From contig NZ_AFEJ02000006.1 in assembly GCF_000238775.2 (NCBI RefSeq), positions 124,001 through 188,000 on the forward strand: DNA of 64,000 bases, written 5' to 3'. Made by a program: the position numbers and the translations under genes. The number at the start of each line of letters is the position of its first letter. Positions within the stretch are counted from its first letter, which is position 1. Of this stretch, positions 10,721 to 19,790 are shown in pieces. The stretch is from Acaryochloris sp. CCMEE 5410. Its GTDB lineage: Bacteria; Cyanobacteriota; Cyanobacteriia; Thermosynechococcales; Thermosynechococcaceae. The notes below the pieces were generated by a model. That model did no database searches. It had not been told where the DNA came from and was given only the letters and a program-made list of their open reading frames with translations.

Positions 10721-11611
10721 ATGTTTGATTCTACCTGTAAGTTCCTTGCAGAAAGCTTTTCCAGTGATTTTGCGTCCTGGTTGATTGGTGAACCTATTCC
10801 GCTCACAGAACTCAGCCCATCTGAACTATCCCTCGAACCGATCCGGGCCGATGCGTTAATTCTTCTAGCTTCTGAGGAATACATTTTACATGTAGAGTTC
10901 CAGACCGAGCCAGATTCAAATATGCCATACAGGATGGCTGATTACCGTCTACGGGTCTACCGTCGCTTCCCCCAGAAGCAAATGAAGCAAGTGGTGGTCT
11001 ATTTGACACCCTCAAACTCAGATTATGTTTACCAGACAGCCTTTGAGATTCCGGGGACACGTCATGAGTTCGATGTGATTCGCCTTTGGGAACAGCCGAC
11101 TCAACTTTTCCTGGAATCGACTGGTCTGCTTCCCTTAGCTGTTTTAACCAATACTCCAGATCAAGCCCAAACTTTACGTCAGGTGGCTGAACGCATTGAC
11201 GCCGTTCCAGAAATGCGAGTTCAGAGTAATGTGGCCGCTTCAACCGGGATTCTGGCTGGGTTAACATTGGAGAGGGACTTCATTAATCAAGTTCTGCGAA
11301 AGGAAATCATGCAACAGTCAGTCATCTATCAAGAGTGGAAAGAAGAATTCCTTCAGGAAGGCCGTGAAGAAGGCCGTGAAGAAGGCCGTGAAGAAGGCCG
11401 CCAGGAAGGAAGGCAAGAAGGCAAGCTTGAAGGTGAACAATCGCTCATCCTTCGTCTACTCAATCGCCGTATCGGTGACGTTTCCCCAGAGTTGAGATCG
11501 CAGATCCAATCCCTCTCCCTCGATCAACTCGAAACTCTGGGCGAGGCACTACTCGACTTTACGGAATCTGCTGATCTAGTGAACTGGCTGCAGGAGCACC
11601 ACGCTGATTAA
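10721..11611 (+). CDS. DUF4351-type Rpn/PD-(D/E)XK family protein, copy A
   Basis: 296 residues. The N-terminal half has a PD-(D/E)XK-like core, with RADALILLASEEYILHVEF giving the D and E-x-Q residues near 45-65, as in cyanobacterial Rpn/transposase-like nucleases. Residues about 205-240 are a charged hinge of repeated EGRE units encoded by a 12-bp tandem repeat. The C-terminus (about 240-296) is the DUF4351 tail, which reads LNRRIGDVSPELRSQIQSLS. The protein is cytosolic. Rpn-family proteins promote recombination in E. coli; the role of the DUF4351 branch is unknown. A paralogue with a near-identical tail and matching downstream DNA lies at 58765-59652. Confidence 0.8.
   Translation: MFDSTCKFLAESFSSDFASWLIGEPIPLTELSPSELSLEPIRADALILLASEEYILHVEFQTEPDSNMPYRMADYRLRVYRRFPQKQMKQVVVYLTPSNSDYVYQTAFEIPGTRHEFDVIRLWEQPTQLFLESTGLLPLAVLTNTPDQAQTLRQVAERIDAVPEMRVQSNVAASTGILAGLTLERDFINQVLRKEIMQQSVIYQEWKEEFLQEGREEGREEGREEGRQEGRQEGKLEGEQSLILRLLNRRIGDVSPELRSQIQSLSLDQLETLGEALLDFTESADLVNWLQEHHAD
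11353..11400 (+). repeat. 12-bp tandem repeat (GAAGGCCGTGAA) inside the Rpn-type gene
   Basis: Three full copies of GAAGGCCGTGAA and degenerate flanking copies encode Glu-Gly-Arg-Glu units. The period is a multiple of three, so gain or loss of copies would change hinge length without a frameshift. The paralogue at 59.4 kb has only about one unit. Confidence 0.8.
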
Positions 11612-11757
11612 CAGGTTTTCCGCTAACTCAGATGCGCAGCTGGCAAGTCGGAATGTTGAGCCAAACACAAAATAAATTGCACCACAGAGTATGAACTTGA
11701 AGATCACTCTATTAGATCGATGATTTTAATTCCAGATTTTTGACCAAAAATCAGAAT
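11440..11757 (+). repeat. Long direct repeat, left copy
   Basis: The last part of the Rpn-type gene and about 145 bp downstream match 59480-59795 closely. Shared non-coding landmarks include CTCAGATGCGCA, TGTTGAGCCAAAC, GCACCACAGAG and TTTTAATTCCAGATTTTT. The copies are in the same orientation about 48 kb apart. Confidence 0.8.
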
Positions 11758-12084
11758 TAAAATTCTATTTCGACTATCAAAGGCTTGCTGTGCATTGTTT
11801 TAAGCCAATTCCAAAGGTCTAAAGCTTTTGATGATTTAGTGTAATATTTGCCTGCTACTACGAAGACATTCTTAGAACCGGACAACAGTTATGCATTATT
11901 TACACACAGTAGTTTAGAGCAAGTTTGGTAATACAGATTTTCCGTCACAGAGAATTACTGCTCATAATTTCCTCACAAGCTATACCTAACCTTTGAGTGG
12001 CACTATTCAAGGCTAATGAGATTGTTTCTATTTTCTTGGAGTATAAAACCTATCAATGGTGAGAGATTTTGATTAGCTATTTTG
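11758..12084. other. AT-rich intergenic region
   Basis: No gene is seen. This non-coding stretch separates the left direct repeat from the FNR-type box. It carries the upstream region of the small gene at 12126. Confidence 0.5.
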
Positions 12085-12098
12085 TTGATTTAAATCAA
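12085..12098. promoter_or_regulatory. Perfect FNR-type box TTGATTTAAATCAA
   Basis: A perfect 14-bp palindrome matches the FNR consensus TTGAT-N4-ATCAA. It ends 27 bp before the ATG at 12126, so it probably overlaps the core promoter or 5' leader. A CRP/FNR-superfamily regulator, not identified here, would bind it. Whether it activates or represses cannot be told. Confidence 0.55.
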
Positions 12099-12125
12099 TT
12101 TTGTTGATATCGGGAGGAATAAAAA

Positions 12126-12380
12126 ATGAGCTTAGAAACTTATCAAAAAGAAGTACAACATCTAGGAGAATCAAAAGGTGTCAAAGACCACGACCATGAC
12201 TTAGTTCATGACCTGAGTCGTAGACTAGATGCCTTATGGCGATACGACCAATATATTGCTAACGCTGAAGAGCATGAATCAGTAAAGTCCTTTTGGATAA
12301 AGGTTAAGCAACAAGAACAAGAAAACATAGCGGAGTTAAAGAAACTCCTCTCAGAGCATATTAAAGTTGGTGACTTCTAA
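12126..12380 (+). CDS. Small helical protein, 84 aa, unknown function
   Basis: A clear ribosome site (GGGAGGA) precedes the ATG. The 84 residues are hydrophilic and predicted helical, with a His/Asp-rich opening (KDHDHDLVHDL) and a second helix of FWIKVKQQEQENIAELKKLL. Two antiparallel helices with acidic and His residues recall small ferritin-like hairpins, but I do not see a complete E...ExxH ferroxidase set, so that is only a resemblance. The FNR-type box just upstream suggests redox or oxygen control. It is followed 90 bp later by the cyclophilin gene. Confidence 0.7.
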   Translation: MSLETYQKEVQHLGESKGVKDHDHDLVHDLSRRLDALWRYDQYIANAEEHESVKSFWIKVKQQEQENIAELKKLLSEHIKVGDF

Positions 12381-12469
12381 GGTTATCTCTCTAGCGTTCT
12401 TGCATTACCTGTAAGTATGCCTAAAGGTAACAGTGCAATGTAGGAAGTCGAGTGTGAAAGGAGGTAGCT

Positions 12470-13612
12470 ATGACAGTTCTGATCCCAAAAATCTGGAGGA
12501 AACTGACCCACAGATTTGCTTTTTTAACTGTGAGTGCTGTGCTGAGCTGGAGCTTATTATCTCTAGGCTGGCTCCCCAGTCAGTTGACTTTTTGCTGGGC
12601 TGCTTTGCCCACAGGTGATGCGGTGACTAACCCCAGAACATTGCTGCGACTTGCACTCCCTACAGATAATCCTGCCTTTGAAACTGTTCAGCAATCTCTG
12701 GAAGAGATGCCACCCCAATTAGATGATCCATCAACACAGATGCGAGCTAAACAATGGTCTGAGGTGGAGAACCAAGTATCTAAAGCAGTACAAACGTTTA
12801 AAAGAGCAGAATCAGATCTTCTTGCTACGGCTCCTGCCCCCTATCGATCTCAAGCCTCGGACCGCATTGAACAAATTAATTCTGGTTTGGCAGACTTAAA
12901 GGTGCTAGCCGACCAGAAAAACGAAGCAGAATTTGCAGCTAAACGCACTCAAGTCTGGAACACCGTCGATCTGCTGGCTGCTTCTATGATCAAACAATTT
13001 CCGATAGAAATTCCAGACGACTACCAAGCCCTCCCGCAGCTCAAAGGGCGTTCAGTTGTTGCCATGGATACTAGCAAGGGACCCATCACTATCATGGTAG
13101 ATGGTTACAGTGCTCCCATTACTGCAGGCAATTTTCTTGATTTAGTGCAGCGGGGATTCTACGATAATCAAACGTTTACCCGAGCAGATGAAGCCTATGT
13201 GGTACAGACGGGTGATCCAGATGGACCAGATGCTGGTTTTGTTGATCCTGATACAGGTGATTATCGGTCTATTCCCTTGGAAGTGCTGGTCAAAGGAGAC
13301 TCTGAGCCAGTCTATGGCTTCACCTTAGAGGAGTTAGGGTTATCCGTGTCTGAACCCGTTCTGCCCTTTTCGGCTTACGGTACCGTTGCCATGGGCCATC
13401 CGCCTGGAGAACCCAATCAGGGGTCGTCTCAGTTTTTCTTTCACTTATTTGAGCCAGATTTAACTCCAGCAGGATTAAATCTTCTAGATGGTCGTTATGC
13501 CGTCTTTGGCTATGTGGTTTCTGGTCAAGAGGTCCTAGAGAAGTTGCAACAAGGCGACCAACTGAAGGGCTTAGAAGTGGTAGATATATCTCCTTCAGAC
13601 GCATTGACTTAA
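12470..13612 (+). CDS. CYP38/TLP40-like peptidyl-prolyl isomerase
   Basis: 380 residues with a strong ribosome site (AAAGGAGGT) before the ATG. Residues 15-45 form a hydrophobic signal or anchor, pointing to the periplasm or thylakoid lumen. Residues about 60-175 are the helical domain with a Leu-rich start, and about 180-375 are a cyclophilin-like beta barrel with GNFLDLVQRGFYDNQTFTRA and SSQFFFHLFEPDLTPAGLN. Plant CYP38/TLP40 and cyanobacterial Cyp40 act in photosystem II assembly and often have weak isomerase activity. Its position in an island with a psbA copy suggests a role in assembling an alternative photosystem II; that is inference. Confidence 0.85.
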   Translation: MTVLIPKIWRKLTHRFAFLTVSAVLSWSLLSLGWLPSQLTFCWAALPTGDAVTNPRTLLRLALPTDNPAFETVQQSLEEMPPQLDDPSTQMRAKQWSEVENQVSKAVQTFKRAESDLLATAPAPYRSQASDRIEQINSGLADLKVLADQKNEAEFAAKRTQVWNTVDLLAASMIKQFPIEIPDDYQALPQLKGRSVVAMDTSKGPITIMVDGYSAPITAGNFLDLVQRGFYDNQTFTRADEAYVVQTGDPDGPDAGFVDPDTGDYRSIPLEVLVKGDSEPVYGFTLEELGLSVSEPVLPFSAYGTVAMGHPPGEPNQGSSQFFFHLFEPDLTPAGLNLLDGRYAVFGYVVSGQEVLEKLQQGDQLKGLEVVDISPSDALT

Positions 13613-13829
13613 AAACCACTTTCGTCAACTTGCTGGAGGAAAGCATTTTGCCGTAGATAAGTTCCTGTACCAAAATGGTAAGGTTCAACATCAAAAAGAT
13701 TAGGATGACATTTCCTGAAGCAGATAAATTCCCAAAGCCTATGTCTGATTATAGTTTCAATTCATTCCGTCAATTTAAAAGTGTTACCCTTGTTTGAACC
13801 ATGCCGAACGATTCCCCTCTAGAGAGCAG

Positions 13830-16800
13830 CTACGGCAGTGTTTGCTCGCTAAGCAGCTTGACTCCTGGTGCTAGGGGTCGGTGAGACTTATCAGGATTCC
13901 GACATTCACCGTAGTACATGAGTGGAATCACAACTAAGGTTAGCAGGGATGACGCTAGCATTCCACTAAGGAGTGTCCAGGCTAGCCCCGACCAAACTGG
14001 GTCACTGAGGATGGAGAGGGTACCCAACATCGTGGTGACGCTAGTGAGGAGAATGGGGCGAAAACGAGTCGCCCCTGCTTCGAGAATAGCCAGCTTTAAG
14101 TCAGCTCCTTCGCGTAATTTGTCGCCTACGAACTCTAGCAACACAATGGCATTGCGAACCACAATTCCCGCTAAGGCAATCACCCCAATCATAGCTGTGG
14201 CACTGAAGTAGACCCCATTTAGTGAAAACCCAATCAAGATGCCGATCAAGGCTAGAGGAATACTACCTAGCATAATTAACGGCACCTTAAAACTGCGAAA
14301 CTGACCGACGAGAATGAGGTAAATCAGCAGGACCGCCACCAGCATGGCTAAGCCTAAATCTCGAAACACATCCAGGGTCAGCTTCCATTCACCATCCCAC
14401 TGGATCGAATAGCCCTGAGGTAAAGGATGCTGCCAAAAATAGACTAGCTGGTCAAGAACGGCATAGACGGAAGAGCGATCGCCCATTTCGCCCATTACAT
14501 AGGTCACGGGCCGCTGATCCTTATGAAAAATGGGTTGATCGACGGTAGTAGTTTGAAACTCCACCAGTTCCGACAACGGCACTAAAGAGCCATTAGTCGT
14601 GGGCAGTTGAATCCGACGCAGGTCATCAATACTCTGGCGATTAGTATCCGCAAACCGCACTTGGATGCCGACAGGACTGAGTTCATCGGCAACCTTGAGG
14701 GTAGACACTTGGGCACCTGAGATCGCAACCCGCAGCGTTTGGGCAATCTCTTGGGTCGCCAAGCCCGCTCGCTGGGCTTTCTCTCGATCCACCACCAGTC
14801 GCATCTGGGGCATTTGATTTTTTACTGAATCATCAATATCCACCACGGCATCGGTTTGGGTAAAGACCTGTCGCACTTGCTTGGCCAATTCCCGCAGTTG
14901 CCCATAGTCAGGACCATACACTTCAGCCAACATCGTCGAGCGAACCGGAGGACCAGGGGGATCTTCGACGAGTTTGACGAGGGCATTATGGCGCATTGCC
15001 ACCTGCTCCAACTGCGGACGCAGGGCAAAGACAATAGCTTCCGATTGCCGAAACCGAGCATCTTTATTCGTGAGATGGACCCGAATGTCTGCAAAATGCT
15101 CCGCCTGCCGATCCGCAGCCCCTCGCAACATGCCGTTGAAGTCAATGGGTGACCCCATACCGACATAGGTTTCAAAGTGTGTAATATCGGCCTCTTGTTG
15201 GAGGACGGCCTCCAAATCCTCGACGATGCGATTGGTAGTTGCCAACTCCGTGCCCAAGGGAGCATCCGCTTGCACCAGAAAGGTATCCTTATCCGCTTTC
15301 GGCAGCATCCGAAACCGCACGGTCTGAGTGAGGGGCAAAATCATTGTTGCTAAGAGCAATCCCGTTACCCCCAGTAGGACAAATCGCCGTCGTGAGGCGG
15401 AGTCGAGGAGGGGAGCCATTACCCACCGATAGCCCCGATATATACGGGTCTGTTGAATACTGGGCAGCGCTTCTGAATGAGGCTGCAGCTTGATCAAACG
15501 CAGCGCCAGAAAAGGCGTTACCGTTACGGCCAAGGTTGTACTAATCAGCATCGCCACGGGCACATTGAAGGGAATCGGTCCCATATACGGTCCCATCATC
15601 CCTGTCACAAACCGCATGGGCAAAAACGCCAAGATAACGGTGATCGTTGATAAAAGGATCGGAGTGCCCAGTTCATTAACCGCACTGATGGCGGCGGCGG
15701 TTTTCTGTCGTCGGTCAGATGGCGGCACAGATTCAAAGTGGCGATGAATATTCTCGGTAACTGCGATCGCATCATCCACTAACGTCCCCAAGGCCAAGAT
15801 CAGGGCAAATAGAGTAATGCGATTAATGGTTTGTCCCGCTATCCAGCCCACCGCCAGCGTCCCCGCTAAGGTCAGGGGAATCACAAAGGCAACAATGGCT
15901 GCTTCTCGCCATCCCAAAAACATCACCAGAAGTCCCACCACAGTGGCAATCGCAATCAGCAAACTTTGGTAGAGATCCCCGACAGCTCTGGCAGCGGTTT
16001 GACCATCGTTACGAGTGACGGCAATTTGCACCCCCGGAGGCAGTTGGGATTGGAGGGTATCCACCCGGTCAAAAATCTGTTGGGCGACGGTGACCGCATT
16101 CGTGCCTTTTTTCTTAGCGATCCCAATCGTCATGGCTGGCTGGGTGACAAATTCCCCTTGAGTCTGACTGCTGGGGTCTGGATAGGGATTGGCAATATCC
16201 CAGTCTGGTCGATAATGAATTCGCGATACCGTGGTGCGATCACCAAAATCATCCACCACCATCGCCACATCCTTTAGGTAGATAGGACGGGGATGGCCCT
16301 GCGCTGTGGCAGTACCAAAGCCCACCATAATCTCCCCCACATCTGCAGCAGACTGAAACAGATTGCCCCCCTCTAAAAATAGGCGGGTTTCTCCAACAGA
16401 TACATCCCCCGTGGGCAGTTGGACATTCTCCACCTGGAGTTGCTGGCTAATCTGAGCAGGGGAGAGGCGATAACTAGCCAATTTATCGGGGTCCAAGTCC
16501 ACCCGAATGGCACGGGGTTTCCCACCCACCAACGTCAAATTGGCGGTGTCTGGAATACTGCGTAAATCATTGAGGAGCCGCTCTCCCACTCGACGAAGCT
16601 GGTTATCGGTATAGCCTTGTCCCGTCAGGGTCAGGGTCACAATCGGAACATCATCAATAATCACAGGTTTGACGAGATAGGATGCCCCTGGGGGCAGTAA
16701 ATCTTGGTGATTGTAGAGATGATTTTGCAGTTTGAAGAGAGAATCCTCCCAGTCTTCTCCTACAAAATACTGCACGGTAATTTTGGCTCCTGAATTTTGG

Positions 16801-17084
16801 GAGACGGAATACAGATGCTCCACCCCTGTAAGTTCTCGCAACTTAGCCTCGATGGGGTTGGTAACGATATTCTCGACCACCTCTGCTGGGGCACCGGGAT
16901 AAGGCAGGATGACCTCGGCCGCTGGAACCACAATTTGGGGGTTCTCTTCTTGCGGGGTGAAGACGGCTGCCCCCAACCCAAACAAAACCAAGGCAGCAAT
17001 CAGCAAAATTGTCACCTGGGAATTAATGAAATAGGCGGTGATTCGACCAACAATGCCGGTTTGGGGAGAAGGTGAACTTGACAT
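13830..17084 (-). CDS. RND efflux permease (HAE-like)
   Basis: 1,084 residues from the ATG at 17084; the longer reading to 17156 adds an unlikely N-terminus. It is a full-length inner-membrane RND pump: TM1 near residues 18-35, a large periplasmic porter domain, TM2-7 (about 350-560) with GTLVDDAIAVTEN carrying the two TM4 aspartates of the proton relay, a second porter domain, and TM8-12 near the end (NGVYFSATAMIGVIALAGIV). The paired Asp is typical of the hydrophobe (HAE) rather than the heavy-metal branch. It lies 22 bp after the TauE/SafE gene, in the persulfide dioxygenase operon. The likely adaptor is encoded separately at 28646-29995. Confidence 0.9.
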   Translation of the reverse strand: MSSSPSPQTGIVGRITAYFINSQVTILLIAALVLFGLGAAVFTPQEENPQIVVPAAEVILPYPGAPAEVVENIVTNPIEAKLRELTGVEHLYSVSQNSGAKITVQYFVGEDWEDSLFKLQNHLYNHQDLLPPGASYLVKPVIIDDVPIVTLTLTGQGYTDNQLRRVGERLLNDLRSIPDTANLTLVGGKPRAIRVDLDPDKLASYRLSPAQISQQLQVENVQLPTGDVSVGETRLFLEGGNLFQSAADVGEIMVGFGTATAQGHPRPIYLKDVAMVVDDFGDRTTVSRIHYRPDWDIANPYPDPSSQTQGEFVTQPAMTIGIAKKKGTNAVTVAQQIFDRVDTLQSQLPPGVQIAVTRNDGQTAARAVGDLYQSLLIAIATVVGLLVMFLGWREAAIVAFVIPLTLAGTLAVGWIAGQTINRITLFALILALGTLVDDAIAVTENIHRHFESVPPSDRRQKTAAAISAVNELGTPILLSTITVILAFLPMRFVTGMMGPYMGPIPFNVPVAMLISTTLAVTVTPFLALRLIKLQPHSEALPSIQQTRIYRGYRWVMAPLLDSASRRRFVLLGVTGLLLATMILPLTQTVRFRMLPKADKDTFLVQADAPLGTELATTNRIVEDLEAVLQQEADITHFETYVGMGSPIDFNGMLRGAADRQAEHFADIRVHLTNKDARFRQSEAIVFALRPQLEQVAMRHNALVKLVEDPPGPPVRSTMLAEVYGPDYGQLRELAKQVRQVFTQTDAVVDIDDSVKNQMPQMRLVVDREKAQRAGLATQEIAQTLRVAISGAQVSTLKVADELSPVGIQVRFADTNRQSIDDLRRIQLPTTNGSLVPLSELVEFQTTTVDQPIFHKDQRPVTYVMGEMGDRSSVYAVLDQLVYFWQHPLPQGYSIQWDGEWKLTLDVFRDLGLAMLVAVLLIYLILVGQFRSFKVPLIMLGSIPLALIGILIGFSLNGVYFSATAMIGVIALAGIVVRNAIVLLEFVGDKLREGADLKLAILEAGATRFRPILLTSVTTMLGTLSILSDPVWSGLAWTLLSGMLASSLLTLVVIPLMYYGECRNPDKSHRPLAPGVKLLSEQTLP

Positions 17085-17106
17085 CAGGGTTTCCTCACTT
17101 GCAGAA

Positions 17107-17895
17107 CTATTGCTTCGCCAGGACAAATACCGCAACGACCAGCACAAAGTAACCAAACCCTTTTTGCAGTTGTTTGGCCTCGAATATTCGCGTCAAACTT
17201 GCACCAATTAGCGTGCCCAGACTCGCTGCCAAGGTGAAGGTAACAATCAGTATCCAATCCAGCTCCACTTGGTGCAGATACCCTAGAAATCCCGTTGCAG
17301 ATTTAAAAGCAATGATTAGCAATGAGGTGCCAATAGCTTCTTTGATCGGCAAGTCTCCGAACAACACCAAAGCAGGAATAATGGCAAAGCCTCCCCCCAC
17401 TCCCACAAAACCCGTCAGTACGCCAACCCCTAACCCTTCTAGAAGAATAGTCAGCCAGTGATGTTTAGAGTGAGGTCGAACGATTGGACGCACTACTGTT
17501 TGAGATGAAGCCTTAACAGGTAGAGACTTGATGCCTGAATCACGAATCATCAGTATGCTCGCGAGGACCATGACCATCCCAAAGCAAATCAGTTGAATCG
17601 TTTCTGCAATCCAAGGTAGAGAGGCTAACCGGGCTCCGAGAAAGGCTCCCACCATCGCAACAGGTGCAAAGATAGCAGCGGTTTTGACATTCACATATCC
17701 CTGTCGCCAATGGGGGATAACGCCGATCAGACTCACGGCTCCTACAATCACCAAACTCATGGCAATGGCAACTTTGGGGGCAATGTCTAAGACATAAATC
17801 AAAATAGGAACGGCCAAAATGGAACCACCGCCCCCGATCAGCCCCAGACTGAGGCCAATGCCAACTGCGAGAATATGCCCAAAGATCCAAGTCAT
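17107..17895 (-). CDS. TauE/SafE family anion exporter
   Basis: 262 residues with about eight membrane spans and the family's two inverted glycine-rich motifs: GLIGGGGSILAVPIL near residue 20 and GFVGVGGGFAIIPAL near 160, each followed by SLVIVG or SLLIIA segments. Members move sulfite, sulfoacetate, thiosulfate or other sulfur anions across the inner membrane. The ATG overlaps the dioxygenase stop codon (TAATG), so the two proteins are translationally coupled. That coupling strongly suggests it exports sulfite or thiosulfate made from persulfide. The direction and exact substrate are inferred from context. Confidence 0.9.
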   Translation of the reverse strand: MTWIFGHILAVGIGLSLGLIGGGGSILAVPILIYVLDIAPKVAIAMSLVIVGAVSLIGVIPHWRQGYVNVKTAAIFAPVAMVGAFLGARLASLPWIAETIQLICFGMVMVLASILMIRDSGIKSLPVKASSQTVVRPIVRPHSKHHWLTILLEGLGVGVLTGFVGVGGGFAIIPALVLFGDLPIKEAIGTSLLIIAFKSATGFLGYLHQVELDWILIVTFTLAASLGTLIGASLTRIFEAKQLQKGFGYFVLVVAVFVLAKQ

Positions 17896-18590
17896 TAGCT
17901 GACTGTGGCAACCTGGCCAAACTGTTGATTAGCGGGGACGGCTTCAGCAATTTTTTTCGGATCAGGAAGATTGAGGGTTCCCATCAACTGAATAAAAGCA
18001 GCACGATCTTTCCCCACGAAGCGGGGATTAAAGCGTTTCTCTTCTCCAATCGTTGATACGGTTTGACCTTTATAGTCATGACCTGGGTAAACCAGGGTTG
18101 TATCGGGTAGGATAAATAACCGCTGCACCACATGGTCATAGAGGGTACCTGCATCACCGCTCTGGAAATCAGTGCGACCACAGCCTCGAATCAGAAGGGA
18201 ATCCCCTGTTAAGATCCGATCCTGATTGATCAGATAGGCCATGTGACTGTCGGTATGGCCTGGGGTTGCGATCGCACGAACATTCACCTCACCCAAATCT
18301 AAAACTTCTCCATCCCGGATCAACCGATCCGCACAATCGGCGGCGGCTCGTTCGGGTACTATCCCTTGGCACCCCGTTTGCCCCCGCAATTGCCCCGTAC
18401 CCGTAACGTGGTCCGCATGAATATGAGTTTCAAGGCAGTAGCGCAAGGTTAACCCTAATTCCTGCAGCAGGTTCAAATCACGTTCCACCTGCTCTTGGAC
18501 TGGATCGACCAGAATAGCCTCCAGATTGGCATTTGCAATCAGATAGGTGTAGGTACTTGTTTCAGGGTCAAACAATTGACGAAATAGCAT
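17895..18590 (-). CDS. ETHE1-like persulfide dioxygenase
   Basis: 231 residues, a metallo-beta-lactamase fold. I see the HIHADH metal motif, the HTDSH and GDSLLIRGCGRTDFQSG segments, and PGHDYKGQTVSTIGEEKRFNPRF, which together are diagnostic of the ETHE1/persulfide dioxygenase group rather than glyoxalase II. It oxidises glutathione persulfide to sulfite with O2 using one iron. The start at 18590 (MLFRQLFDPETSTYTYLI) aligns with the family; the reading extends to 18680 without homology. An AT-rich operator-like site lies about 105 bp upstream. It is coupled to the TauE/SafE gene by TAATG. Confidence 0.92.
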   Translation of the reverse strand: MLFRQLFDPETSTYTYLIANANLEAILVDPVQEQVERDLNLLQELGLTLRYCLETHIHADHVTGTGQLRGQTGCQGIVPERAAADCADRLIRDGEVLDLGEVNVRAIATPGHTDSHMAYLINQDRILTGDSLLIRGCGRTDFQSGDAGTLYDHVVQRLFILPDTTLVYPGHDYKGQTVSTIGEEKRFNPRFVGKDRAAFIQLMGTLNLPDPKKIAEAVPANQQFGQVATVS

Positions 18591-18694
18591 CGTGCTTACT
18601 CCTTTAGGCATGTTCTGGTTTTTATGGGGGAAAAGCCACAATAACGCCGAGCTAGGGTTACTTGATTTCAGGCTAGGCAAGTAAAGCTAAAACG

Positions 18695-18720
18695 TAATAT
18701 AGTTATATAGTAATATATAT
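18695..18720. promoter_or_regulatory. Candidate ArsR-type operator upstream of the dioxygenase operon
   Basis: Overlapping AT-rich half-sites, including TATAGTTATATAG. Read on the minus strand this contains ACTATATAACTATATT, matching the motif before the hemF, sqr and arsR genes. It sits between the NUDIX-like gene and the dioxygenase start. Confidence 0.5.
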
Positions 18721-18758
18721 GCAACTGAACTGTCTACCCCCAATTCAAGAGGCGTTTA

Positions 18759-19301
18759 TTAGGATTTTTGCTGCGAGTGCCACTCTAAGAGAACAGCCCG
18801 ACATTGGAGGCATTGGAGGACATTCAACAAAGACTGAATACCTGAGAGGGAAGCGTTATAGGTAGCACCCACATACGTGCGATCAAGCTGAGTTCGGGGA
18901 TGCAGTTCAGCGACAAACCCGTGCAGGTATTGATTAGAAAAGGAGCTGTTGATTGCCCATCCCTTATGGTTGATGGGGCTGAGAGATATTATGGCTGAAG
19001 TCTCAACACCCAACTCTCGCTTTAGGATGGCGATAGCTGCATTACTTGGCGATTGATCCTCGGCCACCCGACCTCCAGGAAAATCTAGGGTCTGAGTTTG
19101 CACACCCGGACGGTAAGTGGGTCGTGCCAAAATGAGCTGCTGATCTAGCAAAGGCAACACAATGACCGAATCTGCTTTTTCGACCCGCCAATATTCGAGC
19201 CGTTGTCCCTGTTCAGTTTGCCAATGTTCACCGATCAGGGTCAGCCATTGCGTTCGCAATTCCAAGATGCGATCGTAGACCTGCCAATCTTGAGAAGCCA
19301 T
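18759..19301 (-). CDS. NUDIX-like hydrolase with degenerate box
   Basis: 180 residues. The central region LDFPGGRVAED...ILKRELGVE resembles the Nudix box G-x5-E-x7-RE-U-x-EE-x-G-U, with the opening GG and the RE kept. Spacing is altered and one or both metal-binding Glu of the EExG part are missing. The fold resembles ADP-ribose pyrophosphatase-type proteins (TLDFPGGR). It may hydrolyse a nucleotide diphosphate or only bind one. It lies 72 bp after the arsR gene and before the dioxygenase operon. Confidence 0.7.
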   Translation of the reverse strand: MASQDWQVYDRILELRTQWLTLIGEHWQTEQGQRLEYWRVEKADSVIVLPLLDQQLILARPTYRPGVQTQTLDFPGGRVAEDQSPSNAAIAILKRELGVETSAIISLSPINHKGWAINSSFSNQYLHGFVAELHPRTQLDRTYVGATYNASLSGIQSLLNVLQCLQCRAVLLEWHSQQKS

Positions 19302-19373
19302 AAGGTAAGGATAAATACGGCAGTTTGAGGCTAACTCACAGCAGTGTAGAGACTAATTTCGAGCTGAGCAACT

Positions 19374-19736
19374 TTAAGTAGGCTGACTGAAGGATTTAAA
19401 TTGGTTAAATTTTTGAGCCTGCTGCAGTAAGCGATCGCTAATGGAATCACAGACCGATTCACAGAGTTCAAAGACCAACGGATTGACAATCTCGTAATAA
19501 GCACTGACCCCACAAGGAGTGCGCGAGAGGAGGCCCGCTTGAGTTAATACATTTAAGTGTTTAGAAAGATTGGCTTGTCTCAACCCTGTCGCCTCTACCA
19601 GATCATTAACCGTCATGGGACCAGTCCTGAGATTGCTGAGAATCTGCAAGCGACTGACTTCCGATAAGACTTTGAAGTACTCAGCCACTGCTACGAGAAC
19701 TTCATGTGAAACTTGTTTGGCAAGCGTTTTAGACAT
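19374..19736 (-). CDS. ArsR/SmtB-family repressor (copy 1)
   Basis: 120 residues, the usual size. A winged helix is clear: VLSEVSRLQILSNLRTGPMTVNDLVEATGL, then the recognition helix RQANLSKHLNVLTQAG and wing. The metal-site ELCVCDL motif of ArsR is absent. Cysteines sit at 75, 92 and 96 (FELCESVC in the last helix). A paralogue at 53794 shares C92 and C96 and has C35. Cys pairs of this kind fit thiol or persulfide sensing as in SqrR/BigR, but the positions differ. An AT-rich operator lies immediately upstream, so it probably represses itself. Confidence 0.92.
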   Translation of the reverse strand: MSKTLAKQVSHEVLVAVAEYFKVLSEVSRLQILSNLRTGPMTVNDLVEATGLRQANLSKHLNVLTQAGLLSRTPCGVSAYYEIVNPLVFELCESVCDSISDRLLQQAQKFNQFKSFSQPT

Positions 19737-19770
19737 GGATAGTGGGAATAAACAGAAGGCTACTAATACA

Positions 19771-19790
19771 ATTATATAACCATATAGAAT
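19771..19790. promoter_or_regulatory. Candidate ArsR operator before arsR copy 1
   Basis: ATTATATAACCATATAGAAT, an imperfect dyad 34 bp before the arsR ATG and next to the cysK stop codon. The core TATAACCATATAG matches the recurrent motif. It is well placed for autoregulation. Confidence 0.6.

Noticed and set aside
12126-12380. Encapsulated ferritin
   Set aside because: Helical hairpin and length are similar but the ferroxidase Glu/His pattern is incomplete and no encapsulin is nearby.
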